NCBI RefSeq assembly: GCF_964340395.1
Contig: NC_135551.1
Coordinates: 6,418,463 to 6,482,462, forward strand
Direction: 5' to 3'
Length of the DNA: 64,000 bases
From: Glandiceps talaboti
Taxonomy: Eukaryota > Hemichordata > Enteropneusta > Spengelidae
The notes under the pieces were generated by a model. It saw only the letters and a program-made list of their open reading frames with translations, did no database searches and was not told the origin of the DNA. A program made the translations under genes and the position numbers. Positions within the stretch are counted from its first letter, which is position 1; the number at the start of each line of letters is the position of its first letter. Positions 1-11,696 of the stretch are shown in pieces.

Positions 1-307
1 ATAAAGAAAGTCTTTGTTTTGTGTCAAAATATGATAAAAATTAAATAAAAATGTCATTCTTGACATGCATATGGACAATGACAAATCTGTGTTCTAATTA
101 TAAAATAAACAATGAAATACGTATATACTAGCCTACTAATTTAAAATTATTTGTCATATTAAAACAATTAAAAACCACAAAGGACAATGACACATCAAAT
201 GATAAATGACAAGAATCATCATAAACAACAAAATACGGCACACTCCACTCCAGAGACAGTCATTGTAAATTGTTGAACTTTCGAAGATGACACCATATCG
301 AGACCAT
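1..307. other. AT-rich intergenic, nothing recognised
   Basis: No long open frame, splice-flanked exon or repeat that I can identify on either strand. Confidence 0.5.
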
Positions 308-732
308 GGGCACATTCGATTTGCCCAAACATGATTGTGATTAATTTGACGTCATTTTTCGAAACGAGGTTGTAAACAAAACGCTCAATCACGATCATGA
401 TTACTTACATGTAAACATTTTAAAAAAGTTTCGCATATTTCCGATAAATTAAATGATTTTACATCGTCAAAATGATTACAATGATAACAAATTACCAATC
501 TGACCGAACACAATTTATTTTACATAATGTTTTCCGTCATTTCTAACTTGCCGTCAGCCACGGGCGCGCGATCCCCCTATGATTACGACATTGTCCACCA
601 TCTTGTAATCACGTCTATCATGGTTTGGGGCATGATTACTATGATTACCAATCATGATTGTGATTGGTATTTATCAAACGCAAAATCATGATTGATAAAT
701 CATGATCATGATTGTGCAAATTGAACGCGCCC
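308..732. mobile_element. Short inverted-repeat (MITE-like) element
   Basis: The left end reads GGGCACATTCGATTTGCCCA. The reverse complement of the right end reads GGGCGCGTTCAATTTGCACA, followed on both sides by CATGAT-type repeats. The ends are therefore imperfect inverted repeats of about 30 bp around a 425-bp body with no coding capacity. The interior is rich in the self-complementary word ATCATGAT. This fits a non-autonomous DNA transposon. I could not fix a target duplication, so the superfamily is open and the exact ends may be off by a few bases. Confidence 0.5.
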
Positions 733-1144
733 CATGTAGCCCATGTCGGACAATAGCGCCACCAACGTTGTAGCATAGCTGGTCGTGTCAAAATGAATAA
801 TTTCTAGAAATTACAATTTTAGGAGCAATAAAATTTGTTGACTACCGAATCAAAAGTTCGTCTGAGCTTGTAAAATTGATCACATATGTCAAACGTCATG
901 TTTTGAACTTAACACACTTTAAAGAGTCTAAATTAAATATTAAATTTAAATGAATTGAATCAACATTTATTTCAAGAGAAAACAAAATAATATAATCAAA
1001 ACTATAAATGGTATCGATCTTATGAGGATATATTATCACACAAGATAAGATAATTTCCTTTACAAAAAGAGTATAATGTAAACCAAACCAATTGGATTGG
1101 GATGGGGGTTGGGGGGAGGGGCAAGTGCGTTTAGTAACACCCGT

Positions 1145-1315
1145 GGATGTTTAACCATTAACCATTAATGTAAGGGATCAGACTTGATTAGCAAAGCTAT
1201 TTTCTGACTCCCATTGCCTGTATAAATTGTGTATAAATATTTTTTTTTCCAAGTGATCTGTAATTATTTCTTGTACAGGTAATAAAAATCAATCAATCAA
1301 TCAATCAATTTATCT
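1145..1315 (+). mobile_element. 5'-truncated LINE 3' tail
   Basis: The block GATCAGACTTGATTAGCAAA...CTGACTCCCATTGCCTGTAT parallels the 3' UTR of the LINE at 2098-3405 (GTCAGACTCGACTAGCATTA...CTGACTCCCATTACC). Both end in GGTAATAAAA. Here the tail runs into five copies of ATCA, a microsatellite tail seen in several LINE clades instead of poly(A). I read it as a dead-on-arrival copy of the same family holding only the 3' end. Confidence 0.55.
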
Positions 1316-2097
1316 AAAATGTCAATTTTAATATCGTTCTCTAGATGCAAACTATGAATTCAAACCAAAAGGTCTAATTTTGAGTTGTGGATCCAACCTG
1401 TAAGTATATTGCCTTAATGTTAAGAAAACTAATTCTAATCTATGAAAACATACACGTATCTCAACTGGCCAATGCTTACAGTTTTGACCACTCTGCACCG
1501 CTGGGTACAGAAACGGTTGAATAACTTGAGCAGCAGAATATTTTTACGGGATTTGCATTAATAGATATAGGATTCATCTACCTAATTTAAGTACCTACAC
1601 CATGTGCTTACATACAGAGGTATTTAGATGGGGGTATTCTCTAATATTCGGCTTCGTTCATCCAAGGACAATACGCGTGACCTAAGGGGCCTTTGTCACT
1701 ACTCCTCTAGAGCCTCGCAGTGACAGCCCTAAGGTTACCAATATTTTCCCGCTAGATGAGGACAAATAATGGACAATAACACATTTCTAGCAGTGGCAGT
1801 AATATCAAAGAATATCGTGGACAGTAATGGCAATTTTGAACGTTTTGACTCATATTTCGAACACAGCAGAACCAGTGACATAGACACGTGTTGTCATGAC
1901 GTATAACGACCAGAGTATATATTTCCTTTTGTTAACTTGGCTCGTGCATAGTAGTCTTCTATGAATCCTAGTTTATTGGATTTACAACCCTAAATGTACA
2001 ATGTAGTTACGTCAACAGAAGTAATATTATTTGGATTAATAATAGACTTAGTAAGTATGTGTTACCGTGTTTACTGATCATGAAACGCGAACACATA

Positions 2098-3405
2098 GTT
2101 TCTTCTTTCGAAAATGGCCCATTATGGCATTAGGGGATTGCCTTTGAAATGGTTCACTGATTATTTATATGATAGATACCAATATATCCATGCTAGTAGT
2201 AACACATCATCTAACCGTATTATTCAATGTGGAGTGCTACAAGGCTCTGTCTTAGGTCCCACTTTATTTTTGTTATTTATCAACGACATTGCTTCCTCAT
2301 CCATTTTTTTCCAATTCAGATTATTTGCAGATGATTCTAATTTATTTCACACTTTTCCTGACAATCATTACAATATAAATTTATCTAATGTTGATGCCCA
2401 CTTAAATAACGTATTAAAGTGGTGCAATGTAAATAAACTTACCATTAATCATCTCAAAACAAACTACATTCTATTTAGAAATACTAGGAGAAAAATATCC
2501 CTTGAAGGTTCTCTCCACATTAGTAGTAGGGTTATTGATGAAGTGGAATCAACAACTTTTGTTGGTGTTATTTTAGATAAACACCTAAATTGGTCAAAGC
2601 ATATTCAAATGGTAAACTCCACTGTTAGGAAAAAAGTTGGTATTTTGTTCAAATTAAGACATTTTGTACCTAAAGATATCCTTATTCTGATATACAAATC
2701 TGTTATCCAACCACACATCACCTATCGTATTGAAGTATGGGGATCTACATATTCATCACATCTGACATGTATTCACAAGTCTCAAAAAATGGCAGTCAGA
2801 GCTATTACTTTTAGTTGTATCTCTGCACATTCTAACAATTTATTTAGTGAACTTCAAATTCTTGATATATTCAAATTACATAAACTCCAACTTTGTACTT
2901 TCATGTATGATTTATTAACCAACAGGTTACCTCACCGTTTTACAGATTATTGCACTCCACCAGTTCATGAATATAGTACTAGGTTCAAGGGTAGGGGAAA
3001 TCTCCTTCTACCTAAAGTAATCACATCCATAGGCAAGTTTGCAATATGTTTCACAGGTACGGCCTTTTGGAACAGTCTACCACCTAGTATTAGATCACAA
3101 CCATCTAGAACTTCATTTCGTGATTCACTAAAAAACTCACTCATTAAAGACTATGTCCACTAATTGTACATTTTGTATTTAATTATTTGTTTGTATTTAT
3201 GTTATTTGTATCTGATATTTTCTTTACGTGTACACTGCCCTCTAGTTGCTTTGCTTTAGTAACGTTGTAACATTCCAGTGTCTACGGTGTCAGACTCGAC
3301 TAGCATTATGCTATTTTTCTGACTCCCATTACCAAATTATCAACCTGTATTTACTTTATTGTGCAAACTGTAAAAAATCTTATATATGGTAATAAAACAA
3401 ATCGT
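2098..3405 (+). pseudogene. Non-LTR retrotransposon reverse transcriptase, 5'-truncated
   Basis: An open frame from 2114 to 3163 (349 codons) encodes the C-terminal half of a LINE reverse transcriptase. It shows the CGVLQGSVLGPTLFLLFIND block (RT motif 4) and the catalytic box FADDSNLF (motif 5, the [YF]ADD signature) near residues 72-79. The thumb and C-terminal region follow to the normal end of the protein (FWNSLPPSIRS-type motif). Endonuclease, fingers and the first catalytic aspartate block are absent, so the copy is 5'-truncated near 2098 as expected for target-primed reverse transcription. The 3' UTR ends in GGTAATAAAAC near 3405. The block architecture looks CR1/Jockey-like, but I cannot assign the clade firmly. 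It cannot be active alone. Confidence 0.85.
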
Positions 3406-4084
3406 ATAGTTAGCCACATTGAAGATCATTGTTACTAATATCTAGCGGGACTAAATTTTATATTTCAATACATTGTGTTGATGTATCTCTTCTTTGTCTT
3501 TTGTTTGATACTCTCATTTCATGTTTTATTTTTATATCACACATTGTTTAAACCCATGCTTTGCTAGAAAAATAAATGTTACCCATAAAATTTTTTTTGA
3601 AACAAATTAAACCGAACCGCACATCGAAGTGGAGTGAGGAAAATTGAATATTATAATATTGATAAAAAAGGCTGTCTTGCAAAGCTTGGAAAATTGGTGT
3701 CTGAAAGGTTCAAAGAGTAAAAGAAAATCCGGTTTCTAGGGTGAGACCCCTGTGACACTCGCTCCCATGCACAGGGGCATGTATTATTGCTTAGATTGCC
3801 ATTTTCTTAGGAAAATATCATACGAATGTTGCTGCTACAAATGTATCAATCTCTATACTACGTAGAAATATTTAAAGGGTGGGCATCTTTTTTCGTTAAC
3901 CTTTCAAATTTGAACAAAACGCACATTTGCTCAACACAAACATGCCTGCTTGACGAAAAGTTGCAAAATAAAGTTATACACTATCACTAGTACTGTGGGC
4001 AGAAAATGTTTTTGTAACGATAAAATGGACCTTTTACAATAAGCGAGCGTTGTATAACATCTTCTGTATGTCAAAGGCATGTCA
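3406..4084. other. Intergenic, nothing recognised
   Basis: AT-rich sequence with no supported coding or RNA feature. Confidence 0.4.
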
Positions 4085-4213
4085 AGTGACGTAGCTGTCA
4101 AATGTTTACAGCTGATTGGCCGAGAAAGAGGCGTTGACTAATGACGTCAGATGACAGCTGCATTTCAAAATCAGAAGCCCGCCCCATCACTTGTATACCC
4201 GGAACCGTTAACC
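4085..4213 (+). promoter_or_regulatory. Candidate host promoter with CRE and CCAAT-type sites
   Basis: This stretch is GC-richer than its surroundings. It contains a full palindromic cAMP-response element TGACGTCA near 4143, a second GTGACGTAG near 4087, an inverted CCAAT motif (GATTGGCC near 4114) and two CAGCTG E-boxes. It lies just upstream of a start codon in good context followed by a splice donor. The combination fits a host promoter, but no transcript evidence is available. Confidence 0.35.
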
Positions 4214-4245
4214 ATGGATCGTGAAAAGTTCTCGACTGCTTCCTG
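4214..4245 (+). CDS. Possible first coding exon of an unidentified host gene
   Basis: The sequence AACCATGG gives a strong start context. It opens a short frame reading MDREKFSTAS that runs into GGTGAGTAT, a good 5' splice site. It lies directly downstream of the CRE-containing segment. The next exon is not identifiable, so the product is unknown. A chance start codon near a chance donor is possible; I rely on the joint occurrence of promoter motifs, start context and donor. Confidence 0.25.
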
Positions 4246-4249
4246 GTGA

Positions 4250-6487
4250 GTATACTTGTACGATTTCCAAATCAAGTGCATTTTTTATTATAATATAGTG
4301 TCAAACTGTGAATCTATGTATAGTGGAATTTATTTCATTTTTGGTGGCCCATAGTAGTGATGCTTCCGGGTGATTTGAAGGGCTTTCCTTACATAGGAGT
4401 AGTTTCGAACAGCCAATCAGCAACGACCTGATTATTCAAAATAGCTAGACGTACAGAGGAGTTCGTACAGGATCGTGTCTCAATGTCCCCCTTCTCTTTT
4501 TTCTCCTTACAAGTAGGACTATATAGTCAAAAGGTTGTTATATTTAGTTTGTAGACCTGGAAAACAACAATCTATTAAATGCTACAGTTCTATAAAATAC
4601 CGAATGTGTTACAAGTTCGAAAACTACATGTTTTTGAAAACTTACAGAAGGAATATTTCTGACATGATTAAAATATTGTCATGAAGTAATGAAAACATGA
4701 CATGAAAAAAAGCAAAAGTACACTGAGTAAATAAGTATAAGGCTTAAACAATTGAAGTACCAGTTGTACGGAAATATGTGAACTGACGACACAAGCAGAC
4801 GCAATACTATAATTGACATACTCCAAGGCGTTTTCTTTCGACACATTGAATACAAGTCACGTGACGTAAAAACATAGAATCAATTGTTTATAGCTTCTGG
4901 CAAGTCTGTATTTGATAACTGACCTGCAATTGGTAGATTTGATGACTTACCTGTTTGTTGGTTACATTCCTGGTTCACATCTCCTATTATATCCAGTCGT
5001 CCATTTTCACATATATAAAGTGTTTATCGGTTGTTCATGTGGTCTGTAATCTATAGTGGCAACGTTAAAGAATTAACTTAGGCTGCTGGTAAAGAAGTTT
5101 CAATATGATATTGATAGCACACATCAAATATCATTTTTCAAAGTTCAACGAATGCAGCCAATGTGTAAATCTCAATTGAAATATAAACCAGATAGGAACC
5201 AAATTTAAACTGAATTCCTTCCGTAAGGGTAATATTGAGTTTTTTGTCCCTACAAATAATAATTGCTGGAATGCGAAACCTTGTTTTAGTAGGCTATTAG
5301 TACATGATATACCCCTGAATTGGCAAAAAGGCGAGCCAAACTATAGAAATCTGAAATTAACTTGTGATATCAATCTATGTATATGTAGTGGAACATGTGT
5401 AATGGCTTTTGAAATCAAATTATTCAAATTTACAGGCTGGGATACACATACAGACATACGTACATTTACCCATACATACAGAACGAATGTATGGATTGCT
5501 TATTGGTATCATTTGAACACAATCAATTTTAGCTCTATATCGGTGATTTTTGAAGTCCAGGTGAAAGTTAGTTGTCGAAAAAAATGTTCAAATGTCCGCT
5601 ACCTAATATCAGTACAGCAAAGCTTGGCTCAACTGCACGCCGCCTTCGCGTTCCCCTACATACCCGTGATATGTACACGTGTTTCCACGGCCAAAAATAA
5701 ACAAAATTCAAACCCCCCTAACATCGCTAGTACGCAAAAAGTTTACATACTTCATAGTAAGCATGATATCAGTCTATACTTTGATTATATACAACTTGTC
5801 TATGGCAATACCCTTTATGTAACATGCAGGTCACGAATTTCGCGATGCACGCAACAATGAGCGAATTTCCATGGCTCTCAAGATCGTTTGGTTTCTCAAA
5901 ATATAAAATGCAGATCTGGACAGAAACTTATCGATATATATTTCGATATACGTACCTTTTAATACAAGCAACCCGAATACTTGGAAAGGTCTAGAACAAA
6001 GCCAATCAATGTCGCAAAATTGGGGGAAATTTGACCCAATTAGTATCGAACGATTTATATTAAAAAAGAGAGAAGATTTTCAATTTTGATCAAAGAAGAG
6101 ATCTATGGATTTATCTTGGCGAATTCTCCATCAAGAATTTTCGGTAGAAAGCTGGTAATTTCACCCAGATACCTGCTTTGACCGACGATGTCCTCATGCA
6201 TGCTTTCAGAAACAGAAATACGAACGAGTATCGAAACAAGTAAAAACAAAATTTTCAATTTTGAAAATAGTGAAGTGATAGTATGAAGTTATGTAGGTGA
6301 AATTTCCAGCATTATTGCCTGCAGATGTGATCTTACGGCCAACCACAACATGTAATAATGGGAAGCTTTTATCGAAAATTGTTGTATAGATCTCACGGTA
6401 GGCGTTTTAAAGGCCAAGAAAAAAAAGAATTTTTTTCTGGTGAGTTTGCAACACTTAAATACACCTCCTCGATCTTCTTTTTTCAAA
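4250..6487. other. Non-coding interval, no feature identified
   Basis: A 152-codon open frame at 5402-5860 has no recognisable domain and uneven composition, and I treat it as chance. Nothing else stands out. Confidence 0.4.
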
Positions 6488-8110
6488 GACTGTTCTATAT
6501 TGAAGGCGCAGTGAAGTGATGTGAATATGTCTTCAAAGCCATCACCAAATAACACAAACACAGAATAGTAAAGATTGTCGTCGGACAGTATCATTAATTC
6601 TACGATTGTTTTCATATTTCTTCCCTTTTTATATATATTTTCACTTTTTTTATTAAATTGTTGTCATATTTATATATATATTTCATTTTTTTATAATTCA
6701 TTTTTTTTCATTTGTGTGCTTTTTTGTTTTGTTTCGGGACCGGCTATAGGACCATACATGGCAGGGGTGTGGAGAAGCGCTGAATGGTCGACTTCCGGTA
6801 GGCCTAACACATCTGTTCACTCAATTAGAGTACATACGAATACATATGGCACTCCTACTGGCAGATGGTATACTCCTTTTGTGTTCTAAGTGCTCTTCTT
6901 TCAAGTAATTGCAATTAAATGTCCCCTGTCCTATTCTGACCTACTCAACAGAGGGCAAAAGGTTAAAGTCGGGGACTAGTGAATTCTCCGATGAAGGGGT
7001 TGGGGGTGGGGGTGAGGGAAATCAGTTGAGTTTTGATTTATCTATCGGGCCACCAAACAGACGCTGAACCTGAGGCATCTTTAAAAACAGCAACAGGCTG
7101 ATTCTACCTATGGCCAGTAGTTGCCATTTTTTACTCTCCATTATTGCACAAAATATATTATAGGACCTATGCAATCTACGAAACATTTTTAACATATATA
7201 ATACATTGTTGCATTACTGATTCACCATTTTAAAGTAGAAATAGAGGCAGAAACATGTGAAACCAATGGAAACCCCAAACGAAAGTCCAATAAATATATT
7301 TCTGATGAGGAGTGGAACGATTAAGATTCCCTTGGGTCCACAATGGAGACATCAAAACAGAAAGGATAGAAATATATAGGAGAGCAGGAATTTGATTTGG
7401 TTGATGTGTAATAGTGAATGGTATCTGATAATATCACCAGATGTCCAATATTGGACCCTAATATTTGACGGTGCATGTTGCCTGGGCCATCAGAGGTACT
7501 TTTTATCGGATTATCGGATAAAATCTAACTTAGAGTGTAAAATATAATATCAGCCTCTAATATTAGTCTTCTCACGTACAAAGTACTTTTTATCGAATAC
7601 CATCGTCTCATCATCATAAACGTGTCTCCTGTCATTGACGAAATTTGTCTTTTCAGTATCTTTTTAAAGCCTGTATTAAGCTGCTATGCTGCTTAATGGC
7701 GTCCAAACCCTCCAAATGAAGCGAAAATACAATCAAAAGATTATATAAGAAAAAATGTATCCTTGATCCATACGGATTAATAGATTGGCATCATAATACG
7801 TATTTCGTAGCCATATGCGTATATCTGCCTGCGGGTGTTGAGTACGACAAAATTCCCAGACCAGTTTGTAATGTTACCGACTTATGCATATGCTTTAGTC
7901 GCCTGCTAAATATAACTGAAATGGTTACCTGTGTGCGTACAGTCGATACCGCATATACCATCTGTCTTGTAGTTTCTACGTCTTGAAACGCTGTAAGTTT
8001 TCTTGAGTATGGGTTGCATGTAGCTCGTTCTCCTGATATCCTGTGTATCAAATTAATATTCAGTACAAAATGTCACTTTATTAGGGTTTCTTACAATAAC
8101 TGAAAACGCA

Positions 8111-8201
8111 ATGAAGAAGCAGTTGTGGTTAATTTGTTTTGAACTGTTTTTAGCGTTTGGATATTATGCCTGCCAAGCAAGTACCGTTGATGACGATGAT
8201 G
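8111..8201 (+). CDS. Signal-peptide first exon, duplicate copy A
   Basis: The ATG at 8111 opens a 30-codon coding exon reading MKKQLWLICFELFLAFGYYA, then CQASTVDDDD. This is a typical secretory signal peptide: a basic N-terminus, a hydrophobic core, and a small-residue cleavage region near CQA. An acidic stretch follows. The exon ends with GATGATG before GTAAGTGA, a near-perfect splice donor, leaving phase 1. A paralogous exon with a 9-base deletion lies at 37147-37231 in the other duplicate. In copy A the region downstream is interrupted by about 19 kb of transposons, so this exon may be orphaned. The product is a secreted protein; no mature domain is visible next to this copy. Confidence 0.6.
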
Positions 8202-8704
8202 GTAAGTGATTTCGTGTATAAATATCAGTGGTAGAATTTAACAAATTAGACGAAACCTTAAAAAGTGAAACCTTTATTTTTTTAAAAACAATATCGCTAC
8301 GCTACGCACTCGGTTAGTATAATATTATCACTATGATCGATAGTCCAAACCGAGTTTGTTCACAAATAAATAAAATATTCTTAACAGTCTAGTTGAACAC
8401 ATCCAACATATGCATATCTAGATCTGACTTTAAGAAAAAGAGTTAAATGTATATTTTCATTCATAAATCAAGTTATATGAACTCTTCGACAACATTTATT
8501 TTAGTGTTTACTGAGATGATCAAGCAGTCGTATGTATCGCAGGAAACTTCCTGGTCTGTGTTCAGACGCAGATTATATTGTGTCATATTCGCAATTCCTA
8601 ATAAACCTTCTGAAATATGTTTCATTTAAATACTAATTGTGTGCAAATACATAACCTATAAGATCTAATAAAAAAGAATAGTTTGGTTCTGCTTATGCTC
8701 AAGT

Positions 8705-8886
8705 TTAGAATAGGTGGGGTAGGTAGATTTGTTATTCTATTTTATTTTTTAAGTTTTATGTGTGAGTGCAAATATCTAGATGTTTTTTATTTTGTCTTCA
8801 AAATGGTCTCCAGATCTGTGTTATTTATTTTTCCTATCAGATGTACAGCCATTACAATTTAGAAGATCAGTTTATATTGTCTTATT
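8705..8886 (+). repeat. Dispersed repeat family R1, left half (split by LINE)
   Basis: It carries the shared words ATAGGTGGGGTAGG, TGTGTGAGTG and CAGATGTACAGCCATTACA, found again at about 28600, 37440, 38070 and, reversed, 60740-61010. The copy is cut at GTCTT near 8884 by the LINE and resumes at 28094. Confidence 0.7.
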
Positions 8887-10043
8887 ATTATTATTATTAT
8901 TAAACTTTATTTCGGGAAAGAAAAGAACGCAAACCCGCTCATAAACATCCCATAGATAAAAACTATACATAAAAAACAGCATTTCAAAACAAGTAAGACT
9001 TTAAAAAGACAACCTGACAAATACACACATGGACAAATAAAAGCATTTAAAAATACAACAAATCTCTATACAGTTTATGAATCCCCGAATAGAGGATTGT
9101 ATCGGAATTTAGCACTGCTGCAATCAAACTATTTTGACTCTTTCCTATACGTTCAAAAAAGTTGTACATCAATTTACGTCTAAGAGCCCCAAAAGTGGGG
9201 TTTGTGTGCTGCACAAACACATGACTGGCACTGCCATCAGGTGAGTAACCCATCAGAATGCGAAACGCATTGTTGTAACCAACTCTAAGGTTGTTAAGGC
9301 ATTTCTTATTGTACAATGGCCACTGCTGTGAGCAGTACATATTCGAGCAAAAAGTTCAAAATAATGTAGCCTTAACCTCATTTGTACAGTGTGGAAACTT
9401 ACGGAGTAAAATGTTGGCTTGGCTGTAAAAACATTTCATTTGGCGCTTGATTGCACTATCATCATGCATAGAGTCTGTCAAAGTATAACCTAAGTAAGAA
9501 TGTTCATGAACAATACTAAGTGGTTTATCTCCAACACGAACTGAAAGTAAACATTCAACTATAATTAAACATTTACGAGGCATAAAATAATTACATTTCG
9601 ACTTCTTTGGGTTGAAAATAATGTCGTGGTCAACATCATACATTTCACAGATGGATACAAGAGAGGGTAGACCTGCAATTGATGGACATATAAGAGCTAA
9701 GTCACCAGCATACATAAGATGGTTTATCATTCGGCCACCAATATTGCAGCCCTTATAACATGACTTCAGCTGACTACTAAGATCATCCATATAAACGTTA
9801 AACAGATAAGGGGAAAGAATGCTACCTTGCCGAACACCATTCCCAACAGAAAACAGTGACAACCTAGCCCCATCCCATTGCGTGAAAAAACGTTGCGTGC
9901 GATACCAGACCAATAATATACGAACAACATAGTTTGGAATATCCCGGTGAATGAGTTTCTTAAAAGTAATCAATGTTTAACTCGGTCGAAAGCTTTCGTT
10001 GCATCTAAGAAGCAAACATAAACAGGACTATTGTAATTATGAT
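8887..10043 (-). pseudogene. LINE reverse transcriptase, 3' half (interrupted by Polinton)
   Basis: Read on the minus strand this is the C-terminal half of a non-LTR reverse transcriptase whose N-terminal half lies at 27289-28093. A FLDATKAFDRV block (first catalytic aspartate) near 10010-9978 is followed by a one-base frameshift near 9972. Then come GVRQGSILSPYLFNVYMDDL and the catalytic box, which reads MYAGDLAL instead of YADD, so a catalytic aspartate is lost. The tail at the left end is a (TAA)n stretch on the coding strand (ATTATTATT at 8885-8903 on plus), as in I-like LINEs. The element was already truncated and was later split by the Polinton. Confidence 0.85.
10038..10043. repeat. 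Polinton target site duplication, left
   Basis: TATGAT immediately precedes the left terminus and is repeated exactly at 27289-27294 after the right terminus. Six bases is the standard Polinton duplication length. Confidence 0.92.
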
Positions 10044-10405
10044 AGTAGTATGAAAAAGGACAATTTTGGCCCACCTTGGATTTTAATCTATTATATAGCC
10101 AAATAAAGTCTCTTTTCTATATTAATAAATTTATTAATATATCTATATAATCTATTAGAAGACAAAATAAATCTTATCCATAAAAATTGGCTAAAAAATG
10201 ACTAAATTTGTTGTAGCTGTTATAAGTAAATTAACCGCTTAGTGAGGTCACAGATGTTTAATTAAACAGATAATATATGTATATACATACAATCATTAGT
10301 CACGCTGTTATGAGTAGGTTAATTACATTCATTAGTAAAATGTATCTCTCTAATTGAACTGCCGCCTCAGGTCACAGCTGCCACCTCAGATCACAGCTGC
10401 CGCCT
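10044..10405 (+). repeat. Polinton left terminal inverted repeat
   Basis: Nearly identical to the reverse complement of 26936-27288 by eye, with scattered substitutions. It contains an internal palindrome (ATATTAATAAATTTATTAAT). Its inner edge is built of three 19-bp units of the type CTGCCGCCTCAGGTCACAG, the only GC-rich stretch in the TIR. Confidence 0.93.
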
Positions 10406-10499
10406 ATTTATTGATCATTCATTGTTCATTCTCTCAACTGGTTAAATATTATTTTTTTGGTTTATTTAACTGCAAGACTGCAAGACTGCAAGGCTTCAG

Positions 10500-10660
10500 T
10501 TTTAAAAAGATTTGACGCCATCGTAAACGCCATCAACTAAATCTCTAGATATTCTGCATTCCATTTATCCCAAAATCGTTTTAAAATTTGATTCTGTGAA
10601 AATGCTTCCATTTTCAACTCTGGTATTAGTGCAGCTTCCTGATATTCTCATAAATATAAT
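10500..10660 (-). other. Polinton edge spacer with short coding-like remnant
   Basis: Between the TIR and the first gene the minus strand can be read as a short stretch containing ILKRFWDKWNAEYLEI. This resembles the FWxRWxxEYL motif near the C-terminus of BEL/Pao retrotransposon polyproteins. It is too short to prove. The rest of the spacer shows nothing. Confidence 0.2.
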
Positions 10661-10828
10661 AGAATTGCTTTTATAATTACGCTAAAGTTGAGTGATCGAT
10701 ATCGTGTTGGTTCTATATAAACTTCACTAATTGATAAAAATATTATAGTAACAGTTCTTAAAAGATAATAATTTAGTTTATATTTTTTAAAAACTTTTTT
10801 AATATGGTTTTTAGGGCTATAGATGTTT

Positions 10829-11125
10829 CTACTTTTTTGTTTGGTCATGTTCAAAGTTTTCATCTAAAGATTCATCTAAAGATTCATCTGAAGATTCATC
10901 TAAAGATTTATCTAAAGATTCATCTAAAGGTTTATTTAATGAATTACAACAGTCAAAACAGTGAAACCTTCCATAGATCTTACCGCAAATGTTTTTACAA
11001 ATATCATCACGAGGTATATTGATTTTTTTACATATGTTACAATGTACGATGTTATACCAATTTTTTTCGTTTACTTTTTTGTTCATTAAATCGCAATAAA
11101 GTCGTTTACATAATTGACATTCCAT
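10829..11125 (-). CDS. Small Cys-rich protein with acidic LDES repeat tail
   Basis: 98 codons, open. The first 60 residues hold paired cysteines (MECQLC, CNICKK, CKNICG, FHCFDCCN) spaced like a small zinc-binding domain. The C-terminus is a tandem acidic repeat of LDES/LDKS units, encoded by a 12-base DNA repeat at 10862-10930 (ATTCATCTAAAG variants). It is the gene nearest the left TIR. I do not recognise a family. The Cys pairs suggest metal binding, and the acidic tail could interact with basic partners, but no role can be assigned. Repeat-length variation would change the tail length. Confidence 0.5.
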   Translation of the reverse strand: MECQLCKRLYCDLMNKKVNEKNWYNIVHCNICKKINIPRDDICKNICGKIYGRFHCFDCCNSLNKPLDESLDKSLDESSDESLDESLDENFEHDQTKK

Positions 11126-11187
11126 TGTATAGTTAGTTTATTAGTTTATTAGTTTATTAGTTTATCAATTTATTATATTATATTATA

Positions 11188-11654
11188 TTATAATTTTTTT
11201 ATTAAATAAACTAATAATATTCCACCACCAGCTAAATAAATGTATTGATATAACTTCATATCATCGGAAGGTTGGTAATAGTCACTAAATTCGGGTTCAT
11301 TTTTAAGACTGGTAAGACTTGTGAGTGTACTCTGTGTACTCTGCGTACTCTCTGGATGAAATTCAAGATATAAATTTAAGTTTTGATCAGTCAGAACCAG
11401 ATTTTGTCTCGCCTGAACATCTAAATTTTTTTTTGTTTAGCTATAAAATCTAATACTTTCTGCCTATGTTCCAACCATACTTCTCGATCTTTATTGAAAT
11501 TCTCCAAAGCTAAATCATGTCTATTTAATTCTTTTTCATGTTCTTCTTTCATATCGTCGCCACCCGAAGCTGCCTTAGCTACATAACTACCTCCAACAAA
11601 GGCAGTTGCATTTAAAATAGCTCCACCAACTATCATCGCAATTGCCGCACCCAT
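11188..11654 (-). pseudogene. Conserved small Polinton membrane protein, frameshifted at an A-run
   Basis: The frame from 11654 starts MGAAIAMIVGGAILNATAFV, an N-terminal Gly/Ala-rich hydrophobic segment, and continues as a charged helical stretch. It ends at 11421 just after a run of nine A on the coding strand (11426-11434). In a neighbouring frame the sequence goes on without stops to 11188, with a YYQPSDD motif and a second hydrophobic C-terminal segment. A protein with this layout (hydrophobic start, charged middle, FxxYYQPSxx, C-terminal membrane segment) recurs in Polintons, probably as a virion or membrane component. I infer one gene of about 155 codons broken by a homopolymer indel. 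The function is not established. Confidence 0.65.
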
Positions 11655-11696
11655 TATGTATCTATCTATACTATTAAGATATATAAAATATTCTTT

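Larger units (their letters stand above)
6488..8886 (+). repeat. Segmental duplication, copy A, left part
   Basis: From about 6488 this copy matches 35582-37568 nearly collinearly with small indels. Shared words include CATCACCAAATAACACAAAC, GTCGACTTCCGGTAGGCCTA, CAACAGGCTGAT and CAAACCCTCCAAATGAAGCG. It carries a signal-peptide exon at 8111-8201. Copy A then breaks off inside a dispersed repeat, where a LINE is inserted, and resumes at 28094. About 50 bases near 7885-7940 are missing from copy B. Confidence 0.9.

Noticed and set aside
2114-3163. Possible telomerase or group II intron type RT
   Set aside because: Motif order and FADD box with GVLQGSVLGPTLFLLFIND are typical of LINEs.
5402-5860. 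152-codon frame, plus strand
   Set aside because: No recognisable domain, irregular composition and no supporting splice or start context.
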